A stretch of DNA of 64,000 bases from Glandiceps talaboti. Lineage: Eukaryota; Hemichordata; Enteropneusta; Spengelidae. The translations under genes were made by a program, and so were the position numbers. Position 1 is the stretch's first letter, and every line of letters begins with the position of its first letter. Where the stretch lies: assembly GCF_964340395.1 (NCBI RefSeq), contig NC_135550.1, forward strand, positions 5,725,101-5,789,100, given 5' to 3'. Below the pieces are notes generated by a model, which was not told where the DNA came from, ran no database searches, and was given only the letters and a program-made list of their open reading frames with translations. Positions 1 through 12,361 of this stretch are shown piece after piece.

Positions 1-2760
1 GATAGTGTGAAAGTACACTTTCACTGTCATTATAGTTAGTATTTGCAGTAGATAGTGTGGAAGTACACTTTCACAGTCAGTATAGTTAGTATTTGCAGTA
101 TAGATAGTGTAATAGTTCACTTTCACTGTCATTATAGTTAGTATTTGCAGTAGATAGTGTGGAAGTACACTTTCACTGTCAGTATAGTTAGTATTTGCAG
201 TAGATAGTGTAATAGTTCACTTTCACTGTCATTATAGTTAGTATTTGCAGTATAGATAGTGTAATAGTTCACTTTCACTGTCATTATAGTTAGTATTTGC
301 AGTATAGATAGTGTAATAGTTCACTTTCACTGTCATTATAGTTAGTATTTGCAGTAGATAGTGTGGAAGTACACTTTCACTGTCATTATAGTCAGTATTT
401 GCAGTAGATAGTGTGAAAGTACACTTTCACAGTCAGTATAGTTAGTATTTGCAGTATAGATAGTGTAATAGTTCACTTTCACTGTCAGTATAGTTAGTAT
501 TTGCAGTAGATAGTGTGGAAGTACACTTTCACTGTCATTATAGTTAGTATTTGCACTAGATAGTGTGAAAGTACACTTTCACAGTCATTATAGTTAGTAT
601 TTGCAGTATAGATAGTGTAATAGTTCACTTTCACTGTCAGTATAGTTAGTATTTGCATTAGATAGTGTAAAAGTACACTTTCACAGTCAGTATAGTTAGT
701 ATTTGCATTAGATAGTGTGAAAGTACACTTTCACTGTCAGTATAGTTAGTATTTGCACTAGATAGTGTGAAAGTACACTTTCACTGTCAGTATAGTTAGT
801 ATTTGCAGTAGATAGTGTGGAAGTACACTTTCACTGTCATTATAGTTAGTATTTGCAGTATAGATAGTGTGAAAGTACACTTTCACTGTCAGTATAGTTA
901 GTATTTGCATTAGTGTAATAGTTCACTTTCACTGTCATTATAGTTAGTATTTGCATTAGATAGTGTGAAAGTACACTTTCACAGTCAGTATAGTTAGTAT
1001 TTGCATTAGATAGTGTAAAAGTACACTTTCACAGTCAGTATAGTTAGTATTTGCATTAGATAGTGTGAAAGTACACTTTCACTGTCATTATAGTTAGTAT
1101 TTGCAGTAGATAGTGTAATAGTTCACTTTCACTGTCATTATAGTTAGTATTTGCAGTAGATAGTGTGGAAGTACACTTTCACTGTCATTATAGTTAGTAT
1201 TTGCAGTAGATAGTGTGAAAGTACACTTTCACTGTCAGTATAGTTAGTATTTGCAGTAGATAGTGTAATAGTTCACTTTCACTGTCATTATAGTTAGTAT
1301 TTGCAGTAGATAGTGTGGAAGTACACTTTCACTGTCAGTATAGTTAGTATTTGCAGTATAGATAGTGTAATAGTTTACTTTCACTGTCAGTATAGTTAGT
1401 ATTTGCATTAGATAGTGTAAAAGTACACTTTCACAGTCAGTATAGTTAGTATTTGCATTAGTGTGAAAGTACACTTTCACAGTCAGTATAGTTAGTATTT
1501 GCAGTATAGATAGTGTAATAGTTCACTTTCACTGTCATTATAGTTAGTATTTGCATTAGATAGTGTAAAAGTACACTTTCACAGTCAGTATAGTTAGTAT
1601 TTGCATTAGATAGTGTGAAAGTACACTTTCACTGTCAGTATAGTTAGTATTTGCAGTATAGATAGTGTGAAAGTACACTTTCCCTGTCAGTATAGTTAGT
1701 ATTTGCAGTATAGATAGTGTAATAGTTCACTTTCACTGTCATTATAGTTAGTATTTGCAGTAGATAGTGTAAAAGTACACTTTCACAGTCAGTATAGTTA
1801 GTATTTGCAGTATAGATAGTGTGAAAGTACACTTTCACTGTCATTATAGTTAGTATTTGCAGTAGATAGTGTGAAAGTACACTTTCACAGTCAGTATAGT
1901 TAGTATTTGCAGTATAGATAGTGTAATAGTTCACTTTCACTGTCAGTATATATAGTTAGTATTTGCAGTAGATAATGTGAAAGTACACTTTCACTGTCAG
2001 TATAGTTAGTATTTGCAGTATAGATAGTGTAATAGTACACTTTCACTGTCATTATAGTTAGTATTTGCAGTAGATAGTGTGGAAGTACACTTTCACTGTC
2101 ATTATAGTTAGTATTTGCAGTATAGATAGTGTGGAAGTACACTTTCACTGTCATTATAGTTAGTATTTGCAGTATAGATAGTGTAATAGTTCACTTTCAC
2201 TGTCATTATAGTTAGTATTTGCAGTAGATAGTGTAATAGTTCACTTTCACTGTCATTATAGTTAGTATTTGCAGTATAGATAGTGTAATATTTCACTTTC
2301 ACTGTCATTATAGTTAGTATTTGCAGTAGATAGTGTGAAAGTTCACTTTCACTGTCGTTATAGTTAGTATTTGCAGTAGATAGTGTGAAAGTACACTTTC
2401 ACTGTCAGTATAGTTAGTATTTGCAGTAGATAGTGTGAAAGTACACTTTCACAGTCAGTATAGTTAGTATTTGCAGTATAGATAGTGTAATAGTTCACTT
2501 TCACTGTCAGTATATATAGTTAGTATTTGCAGTAGATAGTGTGAAAGTACACTTTCACTGTCAGTATAGTTAGTATTTGCAGTATAGATAGTGTAATAGT
2601 ACACTTTCACTGTCATTATAGTTAGTATTTGCAGTAGATAGTGTGGAAGTACACTTTCGCTGTCATTATAGTTAGTATTTGCAGTATAGATAGTGTGGAA
2701 GTACACTTTCACTGTCATTATAGTTAGTATTTGCAGTATAGATAGTGTAATAGTTCACTT
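1..2760. repeat. 50/52-bp satellite array with palindromic core
   Basis: This is an unbroken head-to-tail array of about 54 units. The usual unit is 50 bp, and a 52-bp variant has an extra TA in TATAGATAGTG. Each unit carries a near-palindrome, GTGAAAGTACACTTTCAC, with 8-bp arms and a 2-bp spacer. Units differ mainly in this core (GTGAAAGTACAC, GTGGAAGTACAC, GTAATAGTTCAC) and at CACTGTC/CACAGTC. A rare variant with an extra TATA (CAGTATATATAG) occurs near 1945 and again near 2509, inside blocks that otherwise match. This shows a higher-order duplication of about 564 bp. Reading frames within the array are only translations of the repeat. The left end lies outside the window. Confidence 0.95.
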
Positions 2761-2761
2761 T

Positions 2762-3035
2762 CGCTATCCGGAAGTACTCTTCGTGGATGGTACGTACAAA
2801 GTTAATATTGAAGGTTATCCACTGTATACAATATTAGTTGAGGATGGGGAAACTATTGGTCGTGCAGCTCTTTATGCTTTTGTTAAGAATGAAAAAAAGG
2901 AAACCATTGAAAAATTGTTTGACCAATTTGCCAATCATAATGCAGTCAGTGGCGTCAAAGTTGTATTTGTTGATAAAGACTTCACAGAAATATCAGCCCT
3001 TAAGAAAGCTATTCCAAATGCCACCGCGGTGGCAG
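2762..3035 (+). pseudogene. MULE/ZSWIM-type transposase domain fragment
   Basis: An open stretch of about 90 codons follows directly on the last satellite unit. It reads FVDGTYKVNIEGYPLYTILV, then a segment ending VKVVFVDKDFTEISALK and AIPNA. The spacing of the DGTYK motif, the hydrophobic strand, and the second aspartate in VFVDKDF matches the DDE-type core of MULE transposases and the related ZSWIM1/3 proteins. It is a fragment: the N-terminal part, including the first strand of the fold, is replaced by satellite, and homology stops near 3035 where GC-rich unrelated sequence begins. The nearest upstream ATG (2693) lies in the satellite and is not a native start. Whether this derives from a transposon or a domesticated ZSWIM gene cannot be told from this piece. 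Confidence 0.65.
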
Positions 3036-3110
3036 TAGCCGTTCCAGTGAGGGCGGCGGGCTACTGACACCGGGGTGGCACGAGACCCGGCCTATCATAT
3101 ATGCATAGGG

Positions 3111-3320
3111 CTACAGTAATAAATACCCGGATGTTCGTTTGACCTCGGACACTAAATTTATTCTAGATCGTCTGTCGATCCTAAATTCAGGGGAGACAGA
3201 AAAACTCGAACAACTGAGCAAAAATTGGTAGAATCCTCCTTGATTCCTTTCTCGAATGACAACCCGCGTACCCGCTGAGCACCACCGACTGCGAGCTGCC
3301 GCCATTTTGAATAAGAAATC
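3111..3320 (-). other. Possible minus-strand first exon or promoter (weak)
   Basis: Read on the minus strand, GC-richer sequence contains AAAATGGCGGCAGC near 3308-3295, which resembles both a YY1 site and a strong Kozak start. It opens a 66-codon frame with many Arg and Ser residues. No splice partner or recognisable domain was found. It may be the 5' end of a gene, or a chance frame in the GC-rich island at 3030-3330. Confidence 0.2.
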
Positions 3321-3709
3321 TCGCGCAAAGGATTGTAGGGGCAAAATTAATTCGACACATACACAAAATTAAGACCGGTACATAAAATTAATCAAAACAC
3401 ATTTAAGTAATTCAAGGAATACATAATATTAATTACAGCAGTAGTTTTATCATTACTACATAATTGTGACCAGAACGGGCCCCCATATTTTACTGTCATA
3501 ATGATATTAAACTTTTCTTAAATATTTTCACCCAATTCTAATATTTGAGATGATAGTCTTTTAAAGATGCGAAATGTTTGCCGAGATAGTCTAAAATTGA
3601 ATTAAAACTCCAAATCTCCCCTATCAATGATACTACCAGTAAATGTACTGACCTTTACTACATGTATATAATGATGCCATTTAACTTTTTAAGAATATAT
3701 TTCAACTCT

Positions 3710-4440
3710 ATGTAAGTTATAAAGAAGTTTCTGATACTTGATAGTGCTGTCTTGTAAAGCATGGATTGAGTTATTGCTTGAAAGGGTCTGAATAGCCTAA
3801 AAATGGCTTTAAGAGTAAAAATCCTCCAGGGCTTCTAGAGGGAGACCCCCTTGGACACCCCCCCCCCCCCACATAAGGTGGACATATCCCAGTCTCAAGC
3901 TCTTCCCCTCTTACTGTCAAGATGCTATCAAAGTATATTTCAAAAGGTATTTCAACCCTGTGTAGTTGTTGTTTACATGTTGGTGCTGTCTTGTAAAGCT
4001 TGGAAATTATTGTCTGAAAGGGTCTGAATAGTCTCAAAATTGACTTTTCAGAGTAACAAACCTCCAGGACTTCAAGGGGGAGACCCCTAGGACCCCCCCC
4101 CCCCCACACACACACACACGCACTACATGAGGTGTATACATCCCAGTCTCAAGCTCTTCCCCCTACCTCTTACTGTCAAGATGCTATCAAATTTAATTCA
4201 AACATATTTTTTTTTCTTTTTACATGTTGGTGCTGTCTTGTAAAGGTTGGTAATTATTGCCTGAAAGGGCCTGAATAGTCTCAAAATTGACTTTTCAGAG
4301 TAGAAATCTTCCAGGGCTTCTAGGGGGAGACCCCTAGGACCCCCCATAAGAGATAATATTCCCTGCTCAAGCTTTCCCATACCCTTCACTGTCAATATGC
4401 TATTAAACTCCTTTTGAATATATTTACCCTGTGCAGTCAA
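3710..4440 (+). repeat. Three tandem units of a ~235-bp dispersed repeat (R1)
   Basis: Three diverged units (about 3710-3960, 3961-4190 and 4200-4440) share the blocks TGCTGTCTTGTAAAGC, GAAAGGGTCTGAATAG, GGGGGAGACCCCTAGGAC and CTTACTGTCAAGATGCTATC in the same order, with poly-C tracts inside. Two units of the same family lie in opposite orientation at about 26450-26850, inside the foldback element. Frames through the units (GGPRGLPLE repeats) are repeat translations, not genes. 3350-3710 holds nothing recognisable. Confidence 0.85.
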
Positions 4441-4891
4441 TAATCACAATTATGATAGTGCTAACCCGGGATCTTATAAAGTAGATGCAAGACAGTCAAG
4501 CAGTCCACACTGAGTCATGATCAAAAAATACCTGTCATGTGAATATTATATATATGGGGGAGGGGGTCATCATATTTTAACATTAAGTGATAGGGGTCAG
4601 CCTGTTTTTGGGTACAGATAGGGGGGTCAATGAATGTTGTCGGACCAATTTAAGATCCACCGTGCCCCCCCCCCTCCCCCAGGCTGAAGAAACTGACCGG
4701 TTCCTAAATTCCTTTAGTTTGGGGTGTTCTAAGAAAACGATTTTACTTTTTAACGGTTTGTACCCCTAAATACGAATGTTTATATGTCTAAATAGATTAA
4801 CTACTTTTACTCACTATATAGCGGCTCTGTATTCATAACGCGACATGCATGCTTTGAAATTCTCAGGTACCTGCAATAGCATTTAACGCTC

Positions 4892-5002
4892 GAGGTTCAA
4901 AACGCAACAAGAAGGTCGACCTATTCTGACACGCACCTATACTAGCATGTCAAGCGCGTAGAGTGGAAGTTATGTCGACCTTCTTGTTATTTTGTGAACC
5001 TC
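4892..5002. repeat. Hairpin: 29-bp imperfect inverted repeat
   Basis: The arm at 4892-4920 (GAGGTTC, then AACAAGAAGGTCGAC) is repeated in reverse complement at 4974-5002, with about four mismatches and a 53-bp loop. It resembles a short MITE or hairpin and lies just beyond the likely poly(A) signal of the sialyltransferase gene. Confidence 0.7.
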
Positions 5003-5013
5003 GGTAGTATTGT

Positions 5014-5019
5014 TTTATT
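5014..5019 (-). promoter_or_regulatory. Candidate poly(A) signal for the ST6Gal gene
   Basis: AATAAA on the minus strand, 211 nt beyond the TGA stop of the sialyltransferase. Its use is inferred from position alone. Confidence 0.4.
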
Positions 5020-5229
5020 TCAAGTACGATACCGAAAATTGACTGCGCTCTCTGAAAGAATTTTAAATTGTCGTCAATTAAGTCAGATAGAGGAGGTGGT
5101 GGGGGAGGGGTTTCTATCCTATCTTGATCTCACTTTTTCAGCCCCCCCCCTCCCCCTCACCCCTCCGAGTCATCATCTTGTTGTACTGTATCAACGTCAT
5201 AGCACAATTATATATCCGACATTGAGACA

Positions 5230-8200
5230 TCAACGACAGGTTGAAGATGAAAACCCGTGTAAAGTAACACGGCCTTTCTGCTTCAAATCGTTTTCGCTTC
5301 CTTTGTTCATCATCACCAATAGGTGCCGCTCAGCATCGGCTGGATGAAATGAATACAATCTGTCGTGTGAACATGTTGTATCATAATACTTGCAATGGTT
5401 GTGATCACGTGATTTCGAAGGTGGCGTAAATCCATAAACATGAGTCTCCTGACATAAACGTAATGCCAACTGAACGCCTATAAAAGATGCAGAGAAATCA
5501 TTAAATCGTACAATTAACCATTCTATAAAATCATTAGAAACATCTTAAGCGTCTACTTAAAGCTTAGATGATATGGTGGTGCGACCAGTAATACATTAAG
5601 TTTTATCTCACGTTTATATAAACACGCCATTATTTTTTTTAAACCAAGACCAGTATGTCAAAAGTTCTCTAAACACAGTCTGTAAAGTAGCATACTTCAA
5701 TATTTAAAGAAATACTTCCCAATATATTTTATATGTTTTTAACTTACCAACAAATCCACATGAAGGGCTATGCCTTATTATTGATCCATTGAAATATTCC
5801 TGAATCACATCCCAGCCTCTATATAAGGATACTGGGTTGATAAAGTACAAAGTTGTGTTTGGATGATGTAATACCCAGTTAAAATACCCATTCATAAACC
5901 GCTTAGCTGTCAGGTAATACTTAGAAATGTAACAAGAAAAAATGACATTAGTCACGTTGAGGGTTTGGTCATCTACAGTCATAAAGTTGAATCCGTTTTC
6001 ACAATATTAGAATTCTCTTTCTTGTAGCAACACATCTTGACATTCTGACATCACAATCTTTTGTCGTCATCACACGATATTGTAGTCGGAATTACTTCAG
6101 TATTCAATCTCGTGAGATAACACAGCTAGCTACTCCTAATTTCTTTTTATTTCGTAATTCATTGGCGTTTACTTGGTGTCTCTAAATGTTCAAAACTGTT
6201 TGAGTTCTGAAGAAAAATGTAAGAATATATTAAGCTTAAGTTGAAAACACATTAACTCCCACTTAGGTGTGTGTATTGAGAAGTTGGCACTACTTCAGCC
6301 AAGGTTACCATTCAGAATTAATAACTACAGCTACACACACTGAATGTTTTGTACAGTATCTAGCAGTTCATCAACCCTGTTGCTCATGCAGGTGTTATAA
6401 TTGGAGGTTCCCCGATACAGTGAAAGTAGATGGACTTCAAACGAAAGTTCGTCTAGCTAGATCAGCAGAATGTTTTACCAATATTTCTACATTTTCTAAT
6501 TCATCGTGATGGACATTTATTCCAACGAGACTGTGCATCAGTTACATCATATTTTCATTATGTTATTAGTATTGTGATATATTTGGTGGCTCGACTAGAT
6601 TAGTTGAATAGTAACTATTTTCTTTGCTTCTCGCCTTTTAGACTTTTTTTTTAATTTTCGATTTGAATGATTAAAGAATCAATTCAAGTACATCGATATA
6701 CGTATTGTTTTAACGAGAAAAGTCATGTTCAGAATTCTTTTTAGAACCCGAATCCGGCTGATGAACGTATGCCAACCACCAAAACCACCACCACGATGAT
6801 TCAGAATAAGTGCCACTCCGCAGGTTTTACCTGGTCACCATAACGATTTGCAACAAACTTCACACTTACCATTTTTTTAGTTCTTTTTTGAATATAAACT
6901 GGTCAAATAAATTTATGTTGCATTATTTACAGTCGTGATATATATGGCTAAAGTGGCGAGACTACTTTCAAAATGGTAGCACAGTAACACACTGAATCAA
7001 ATACTGCGACAAGTTGACATTGATTGTAGAATGACAGGAGAAATGAAGATGCCTCGATATTTCACTCGTGATATCTTTCACATGCCCACAAACAACTTCA
7101 AATGCAAAGAAACGATTATAGATGTGCCGCACGATTTAGGGATATAGAAGTAGATAGTTACAATGTTGATTATCAGTTGAAAAGTAATCAACTGAAGTCA
7201 TTAAAATCACCAAGTCCATGTGTAATGTTTCCAACAGAAGCCCGTTTCTAATGCATTGTAATATAATAATAGCAGTGAATATTTAGGGAGCCTTCAGTTA
7301 TACAGGGGAGAGGTCCCATTTTACAAATTGCTTCTTGGGGAGGGCCATATTTTAGACATTTTAAATGGGATAAGGGGAGGGTCACAGTTTACTTTGACTC
7401 ATTATATTGTCTAATATTGCATTTTGGGGGCATTTAGCATCCCACTGCAGCTACATCGGTTAGGGTTAGGTACAGGTACAGTAATATAGGACAGTGCCAA
7501 TCAAATCGCTGCTGACAAACATGTTAGGAAAGAAGTCAGAGTGAGTCTCACAGGAATAACGCAGAAACAGTTGGGCAAAAGTATATTAGAGATAATATTG
7601 TGGAGATGTTGAACTTGGTCCTGACAATATCGGGAGTGTGGCAATTTAGTGTTTGGGATTACTCTTCTGGCTTTCAGCCAAGCTAATGAGATCCAAACTC
7701 AGGTATTGATTAATGCAGTGCCGAGTTCACACAAATTCACTTCAGTGGTACTAGTTGGAAATAAATCAATACCTTTTAAAACTTTCAACATGGTAGCAGC
7801 AGTGGGATTAAGTCCTTCAAATAATTGATTCTGGGACAAGTATCATCTTAAATGTCTGACAGCATTTAAACCCTGTTTTTGAAATATTGTAATGGACAGG
7901 GTCATGTTTAAGAGAAAGGAAGTTGTGAGAGGGTCACTTTCCATTACAACAGAGTCGGGGGCAGTGTCACGTTTTAGGCAACGGTCCAGGCCTGAGCCCC
8001 CTGAAGGCTCCACTATTACTTTTCATGTGACAGGGAAGGGGTCCTGCAATGTGCTTTGCATTTCAGTCGTTAGTCTAGAGTGGAATTGTATATATTTTTA
8101 TTAAAGACATTACGTCCCATGAGAGAAACACAAGGGCAGGTTCATTTCCCCTGTAATGTTCTGTTTATGGGAACACCTATCGGCTCCTATATTGATTTAT

Positions 8201-8834
8201 TGATGAAGACCATTCTGACTTTATTTTTCTTTACTGATGCATTGCAAAATGAAGTGTCTTTGACGTTGCCGTAAAAGAGTATGTGGTTTACGGCGGGTGA
8301 TGTAGTACATTTTTCTGATGTTTTACTATCATTTTGATCAGTGTGATTCTATCTGCACCGCACCATACCACCAAGGCAACTATATCACCCATGTATGTAA
8401 ACCTCACAGTAATATTATATATGTCGATTGTCAAAAGAAGGGGAGCCCCGCAGTCATTGTTATCATCATTATTCTTATCTTTACCTGGTATAGGTTGCCG
8501 TTGTATACACCACTGGAATCTTTCCAAATGAAAAAGGGGATATTATGTTTCCTGTCTTCAGAGTCTTCTAACTGTTTGATTAGGTTAGTTTTTTCAAGGT
8601 GTTGGTTGTTCACGACTTGAATAGTTGTTTTAGCACCTACGTCCTTTTCATAACCTCTCACAGGGGCCAAATTAAACCTGAAAACTGCATCATGAGTGTC
8701 TGAAAAATGTAGTACACATGTAAATATTTATGTTATTTGTTCACCAAAGTCTATGGTGTACTTTAGCCATTCAGCGCTACTGACAGAACAATGCTCTGGA
8801 AAACGGAGCTCTATGAATTTGATTGATTGATTGG

Positions 8835-8904
<70 letters not shown>

Positions 8905-10879
8905 AAAATAAGCTTATTTATGATACCACAGCTGAAAAGTGGTATTGTTAATTTCCTGTTTTGTTATTTCTACACAAGTGGCCTTTTTATTTGCTATCAG
9001 TGAATGACAATTAAGGTAAAACATCATATTACTACCTGCAACTGCAAATCATACAAAATGTAAGGTTTTAATTCTTGTTCACTAGGGGATGATGTGAGTG
9101 AGTCCCACACTCTAAGCTTGCAGGAACGTGAGAAATACTCAGTCCTTGCCGTAAATGGAGAGTTTTAAATAAAAATAAGTTGAATGAAAATATGATTTAC
9201 GTAATATAAAATGATTCATCAATAAATGACATTGATATCAGGAATGCAAATGTAAGTTTAACGAATACCAATGTATTGTTGAGGAACATGAATAGACAGT
9301 GACTAATAGTGGCATGAAATTTACGAATACAAATAATAAATCTTAGTATTGTTTTCATATAGCGTTTTCCCACTCTGTGCTCAAAGCGCTTTACAATCAT
9401 TACCTCTGGCCCGGATCTATAGTGGCACAACAACCCTTTACACTTCCTCAACTCCATGTGGCGTATACAATCCACTGCATCCTTTAAAAGCGCATAGGAT
9501 TAAAGCATTCACATTGCAACTCTATCCTACCAGGTCCCCAATTATACAGCTGGGTTGACCGAGGCACAATCGTGGTTCAAATCTTGCCCATGAACCTTAG
9601 CCATTGAGAAACAAACAACATCGACGGGGTTCGAACCTGAAACTTGCAGATTCCGAACGGGTCACTCTAACCATTCGACAATTATGACTCCACAAGCATT
9701 GATTTTTAATAAATAATGCGACTCTACGAATATAAATGTGTAAATTAATCAATGAAAACATAAATTTATTTCACGAATAGAAATGTGGTTTTTGCATGAA
9801 AGTGTGTTTTATTGAATATTGCAACACATGCCCTATCATAGATATTGCGTGACATGTTGCATTGATTACTGTAAACCGCATTAGCTACGGTGTTACATTT
9901 AGTTTTGTAAAATTCCAAATCTATCAAATCTCCTTGTCTGCCGATAGATGTAAGACATTGAGAAAATGAAACTCTGAAAATGAGATATCACACAAAAAAA
10001 TTATTCATTAGGTGGGTCAGGTCTAAATCTAGAAACCATGATTGTGAATGTTAGTTTAGTACTATAACACGAATTTACGAAAAGAAACAATCTTGTGAAT
10101 TTGTGTTCATGTATGATCTACAACGGTTATTGGAAGATATCTGGCCACATAGATAATTATGCTGTGAAACATATATCAATCATTTTACCTTCGAGATATT
10201 TTGGTTTTAATCCAAATAAAAAAAATCAAAAATTACCTATTTCAGCTCCCAATTTCAGACCCTTTATGGTAACTGAGCTTCCAACTAACGCACAGGTATG
10301 ATATCGTCTGTTCACCAATGGCTGCTGTCTGAAAAATGTACTAATTCCCATCTCTCGGAACGGACTTGTGTTACTGTCCATTATACGCAGGTATGCTTTT
10401 CTATACATCATACACAGAACTTCTTCAGCTGTTGAATTCAATTTACCGGTAGGTGCATTTTTATACCGAGCGAAGTCTGCTAAACTGCGGTTGAACATCC
10501 TATCGTAGTTTTCAAGATACGACTTAAGCATGGGTTCGGATAAATTCACGTCAATATCTAGCGCCGACAATTTCTCGAAGCTGTCGTTTGCTACAGTTTT
10601 CACCAAATCTCGGCCATCTCTTTGTGCTTCTGTTGTACTCCTACTGGACACACACTCGCTACCTGTAATATTCGATCTCAGTGTTGATCCTGATACACCT
10701 GTTGATTCTGATACACCCGTTTTCAACATCATCCTAACTGTATCGGGGAAAATACCATGACTAGTATTAACATTGCCCACACTGCACTGACTTCTGTTCT
10801 TCGTATGGAACACATATACAACGCTGAGAATGTAAATGGTGGCAAATATTAGTAATGATGTTTTATACTTTGATGTCAT
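5230..10879 (-). CDS. ST6Gal-family sialyltransferase, 4 coding exons, 425 aa
   Basis: Golgi type II membrane enzyme (CAZy GT29) expected to move sialic acid from CMP-sialic acid to the 6-position of a terminal galactose-type sugar. Exons: 10879-10237, 8699-8485, 5919-5748 and 5477-5230. Every junction has GT/AG, the phases match, and the sum is 1278 nt including TGA. Residues about 7-23 form the signal-anchor, followed by a Ser/Thr-rich stem. Sialylmotif L is split by intron 1 ([19 protein letters not shown], then [10 protein letters not shown]). It continues with [14 protein letters not shown]. Motif S spans intron 3 ([17 protein letters not shown]). Motif III is HCKYYD, and the VS motif is HPADAE with the His and Glu of the family. 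The C-terminal GRVTLHGF plus a final Cys resembles vertebrate ST6GAL ends. The start is the only in-frame ATG before an upstream stop. Assignment to ST6Gal over ST3/ST8 rests on the exon 3-4 motifs. It looks intact. Confidence 0.88.
7270..8060. repeat. Degenerate GGGTCA-rich repeat patches
   Basis: Patches at about 7270-7400 and 7880-8060 inside intron 2 of the sialyltransferase share G-rich phrases such as GGGAGGGTCAC and are similar in texture to 4555-4640. They look like old, decayed repeat sequence. No coding content was recognised. Confidence 0.4.
8818..8906. repeat. (TTGA)n microsatellite
   Basis: About 85 bp of nearly pure GATT/TTGA tetranucleotide repeat in intron 1 of the sialyltransferase gene. 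Confidence 0.95.
9349..9690 (-). mobile_element. tRNA-derived SINE, minus orientation
   Basis: On the minus strand the element opens with a tRNA-like head: a box A-like TGTCGAATGGTTAGAGTG and a box B GGTTCGAACCC about 40 nt later. It ends with GCTTTGAGCACAGAGTGG and AAAACGCTATAT, which resembles the GCGCTATATAAAT tail of many animal SINEs. It lies in intron 1 of the sialyltransferase gene. The two SINEs near 50 kb have a different body. Confidence 0.7.
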
Positions 10880-10957
10880 GGCTAACAAAATGTTCCCTTT
10901 TACGTTATCTTGTCACCACACACTGAGTATATACCCGGTATAGCTGATGATATCGAG

Positions 10958-11178
10958 AACGACTCATGTTGTAACAGGTTGACAAGGCTTAGCGGCTTGT
11001 AAGTTATCAAAGCATAGGATTGTCTACAGAGTCGTATTACATCACATTTACTGGTGGTTAAATGGGGTGACCCTAAAATGAACGACTCATGTTGTAACAG
11101 GTTGACAAGGCTTAACATTTTGATTTAAGTGAGTTTAGTTATCAAAGAGACTCTCTACGGAGTCGTATCACACCACAC
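10958..11178. repeat. Tandem duplication upstream of the ST6Gal gene
   Basis: 10958-11050 and 11081-11178 share ACGACTCATGTTGTAACAGG, GTTGACAAGGCTTA, GTTATCAAAG and GAGTCGTAT in order. The duplication lies 80-300 bp upstream of the sialyltransferase ATG, in its likely promoter or 5' UTR. It also accounts for the short minus-strand reading frame there. Confidence 0.8.
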
Positions 11179-11224
11179 AAGACAAACACATGTGATTTAC
11201 ACATGTAAACACACAAGACTGTAA

Positions 11225-11999
11225 TTGAGATTTTCAATCACTATTTTCAATCGTAGCCTTGCATACCGATATATAAAGGCAAGCCGAGTAGGCCAAAAGG
11301 AACATTTAAATCGGAATTTTATTTTTCAATGTTTATTTTATATTACTTGTACGATTTTTTATATTTGTCTTTTATATATATATAGTTTCACTTTTAAGAT
11401 ATATTTTTGTCATACCTTATACATTTTAAGGTTTTCTATTTCATTTTTTTCCATTTCTATGATTTTTTCGTGGCGATTTTTTTCTTTTATTTTCGGTCCA
11501 GGATCTAGGACCACTCGATTTTGTATCGGCCCAGGGACGTATCGCCAGTGTCTTCCCTCCTAATTTTCATTTTACTTTCATTTTAATTTGATCTCTATGT
11601 TTTAAAACTTTTTTTATCTAAACAGTTCGCATATAATGTATGGCAGCCCTGGGCCACCATACCCCCACCGCTACTTCAAAGATGTACGTACAGTGTGGTA
11701 CACTACATTAAACTAAGAGTGGAAATCACTGACCTCAGCTTCAATACATAATAGTGAGAGATTTCTTTACAAATATGTGTGCTTTGCGAAAAAGGTCTCA
11801 CGATGGGCTGTACTTGGAGATACGTAGGGGTAGACCATTTGATATCCCGGGGGGGGGGGGGCCTTGGAAGATTGGTGGAGAGTCATTATTTTTTTCCCAC
11901 CTGCTTGCCTGTGAATTATTTTTTTCTCCTTCGCCTATGCTGGCAACCTTTTTTTTCCTTCTTTGAGATATCCGGATTTCCTTTTTACGTCAATGTTAC
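11225..11999. other. No gene seen; AT-rich with repeat remnants
   Basis: 11225-11750 is AT-rich unique-looking sequence. Around 11830-11870, ACCATTTGATATCCCGGGGG and CTTGGAAGATT resemble, in reverse complement, 27760-27810 inside the foldback element, so this is likely a dispersed repeat fragment. Confidence 0.5.
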
Positions 12000-12252
12000 A
12001 CACCTACTTTTGTTGCCACAAATCTTTGTTTGGTTTTCGCACATGGTAATACAGAGAGTAAACAGATGCTGTTCTATCACACACAGATTATATTTAGAAA
12101 ACTACACATTTCAATACATGTTTGATTTTCAATTAAATAATCATTGACAGTTTTTATGCCATGGTATGATGACACACTGAAAATGCAAATCGGAAACTTG
12201 ATTGGGTTAGTTCAAACATTCAGACACACTGGTCAGTTTCTCCAGCCTGGGA
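12000..12252 (+). repeat. Dispersed repeat R2, copy 1 (~250 bp)
   Basis: The segment matches 26153-26406 over its full length. Shared blocks include GCTGTTCTATCACACACA, TTATATTTAGAAAACTACA, CAGTTTTTATGCCATGGTAT and GGTCAGTTTCTCCAGC. The second copy lies within the foldback element. No coding content was recognised. Confidence 0.85.
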
Positions 12253-12361
12253 ATTGCATCGAAATTAAACATACAAAATCTCTCTCCTTCTATAAAATAT
12301 CCAATTTTGCAAATCCCCAAATACCTGAACAATAGTCTAGAATCGGTACAACACTTGCTTC

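Noticed and set aside
1244-2718. Several minus-strand frames with Tyr/Thr-rich repeats
   Set aside because: Translations of the 50-bp satellite; unit lengths of 50 and 52 bp do not keep frame.
3771-4440. Minus-strand frames with GGPRGLPLE repeats
   Set aside because: They follow the R1 repeat units, which also occur inverted at 26.5 kb; no domain.
6267-6509. 80-codon plus-strand Cys-rich frame in ST6Gal intron 2
   Set aside because: No recognisable domain, partner exon or start context.
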